Positions 63,590 to 64,000 of a DNA stretch of 64,000 bases are shown here, piece after piece; the first letter of the stretch is position 1, and each line of letters begins with the position of its first letter. The DNA lies in NCBI GenBank assembly GCA_963971225.1, contig OZ020269.1:87846783-87910782 (forward strand). The letters run 5' to 3'. The stretch is from Melieria omissa (lineage: Eukaryota; Arthropoda; Insecta; Diptera; Ulidiidae). The notes beneath the pieces were generated by a model, which made no database searches, was not told the DNA's origin, and saw nothing but the letters and a program-made list of their open reading frames with translations. The position numbers were made by a program, and so were the translations under genes.

Positions 63590-64000
63590 GGTTAGGCTGG
63601 ATGCCTCTGTATGAGACTTAGGTCTATGTGATCTTTGGTGATGCTACAAATTCCAACCATTTGAAATTTACACACATTTTAAACGGTTGGGAAAAGGAAA
63701 AGAAGCAATTTTCTTTATAATTATTCTTCTTCTTCTTGACTGGCACGACAGCCCGATTACGAGACTAAGGCCTAAGTACCCGCAACCAATCGTGTTGTGC
63801 GTGCGAATGTTTTTACAAGGTTGGAAGGGACCTACAGTTTTATGCCGATTCCAAACGGCGAGTTGGGAGCTTTTTCGTAGGCAATTTTACTCTCAGAGGT
63901 TTGCCATTTCCTGCTGAAAGGACAGCCGCGAAAAGAAAAATTGTTGTTTTTTGTTGTTGTTTTTGGTGTTAACGCAACGCAGTCTTGAACCTGGATTCGA
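63590..64000 (-). repeat. SINE-tail and interspersed repeat, runs off right edge
   Basis: 63590-63690 (GGTTAGGCTGGATGCCTCTG, TATGAGACTTAGGTC) matches the SINE tail in inverse orientation. 63820-63940 matches 49940-50085. A TTGAACCTGGATTCGA word at the window end recalls a tRNA-like B box. Confidence 0.6.

Noticed and set aside
1..64000. CRISPR array, bacterial operon or riboswitch
   Set aside because: The window is clearly eukaryotic: spliced genes, retroelements and TATA promoters. No regularly spaced short repeats with unique spacers were seen; the hairpin array at 11304-11522 is irregularly spaced and lies in a retroelement leader.

Overview
This window looks like nuclear DNA of a higher dipteran fly. 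It is AT-rich, has short GT-AG introns, carries C-type lysozyme genes with classic TATA promoters, and holds an insect-type mix of Gypsy, BEL, Copia, Harbinger and Tc1/mariner elements. A tephritid fruit fly is my best guess, from general character only; I ran no database search.

Region 1 (about 1-18,730) is a nest of decayed transposable elements. It holds an errantivirus-type env, a PIF/Harbinger transposase, several Gypsy-type gag/pol fragments, a deleted Copia-like element, a BEL gag with LTR and primer-binding site, a hAT-like fragment and a Jockey-like element. Every coding fragment whose direction can be read lies on the minus strand. Several insertions are resolved to the base by target-site duplications: solo LTRs at 3230-3525 and 8062-8324, and a Copia-like element at 8601-10246. 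One retroelement leader (11304-11522) carries four hairpins with an almost invariant 19-nt loop and different but self-complementary stems.

Region 2 (about 19,700-33,200) is a lysozyme cluster of five single-exon minus-strand genes. Two adjacent genes were duplicated together as a segment (copy A about 19,725-23,880, copy B about 26,835-29,720). Copy A later received a Tc1/mariner insertion between its two lysozymes and lost the catalytic Asp in one of them. The fifth lysozyme (32,636-33,112) is single-copy. Between the copies lie a mariner, a TTAA-flanked piggyBac-like non-autonomous element with a nested tRNA-derived SINE, and non-LTR retrotransposon fragments.

Region 3 (about 33,200-43,550) holds a four-exon minus-strand transporter of the MFSD6-like major facilitator group. 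Its 3.1-kb last intron is filled with repeats. Just downstream of its 3' end is one copy of an unfamiliar 1.36-kb terminal-inverted-repeat element with 7-bp target-site duplications, inserted into a SINE; the second copy is at 50,955-52,297.

Region 4 (about 43,550-62,800) is mostly non-coding. It holds a hAT-type MITE with a perfect 8-bp duplication, a long-terminal-inverted-repeat element containing a Tc1 deletion derivative, a TTAA MITE pair, SINEs and tandem duplications. At 62,848-62,938 on the plus strand is a first coding exon with a signal peptide and a consensus splice donor; the rest of that gene lies beyond the window.

The genes fall into three unrelated units: secreted lysozymes, a membrane transporter and the start of a secreted or membrane protein. 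Nothing suggests they form one pathway.
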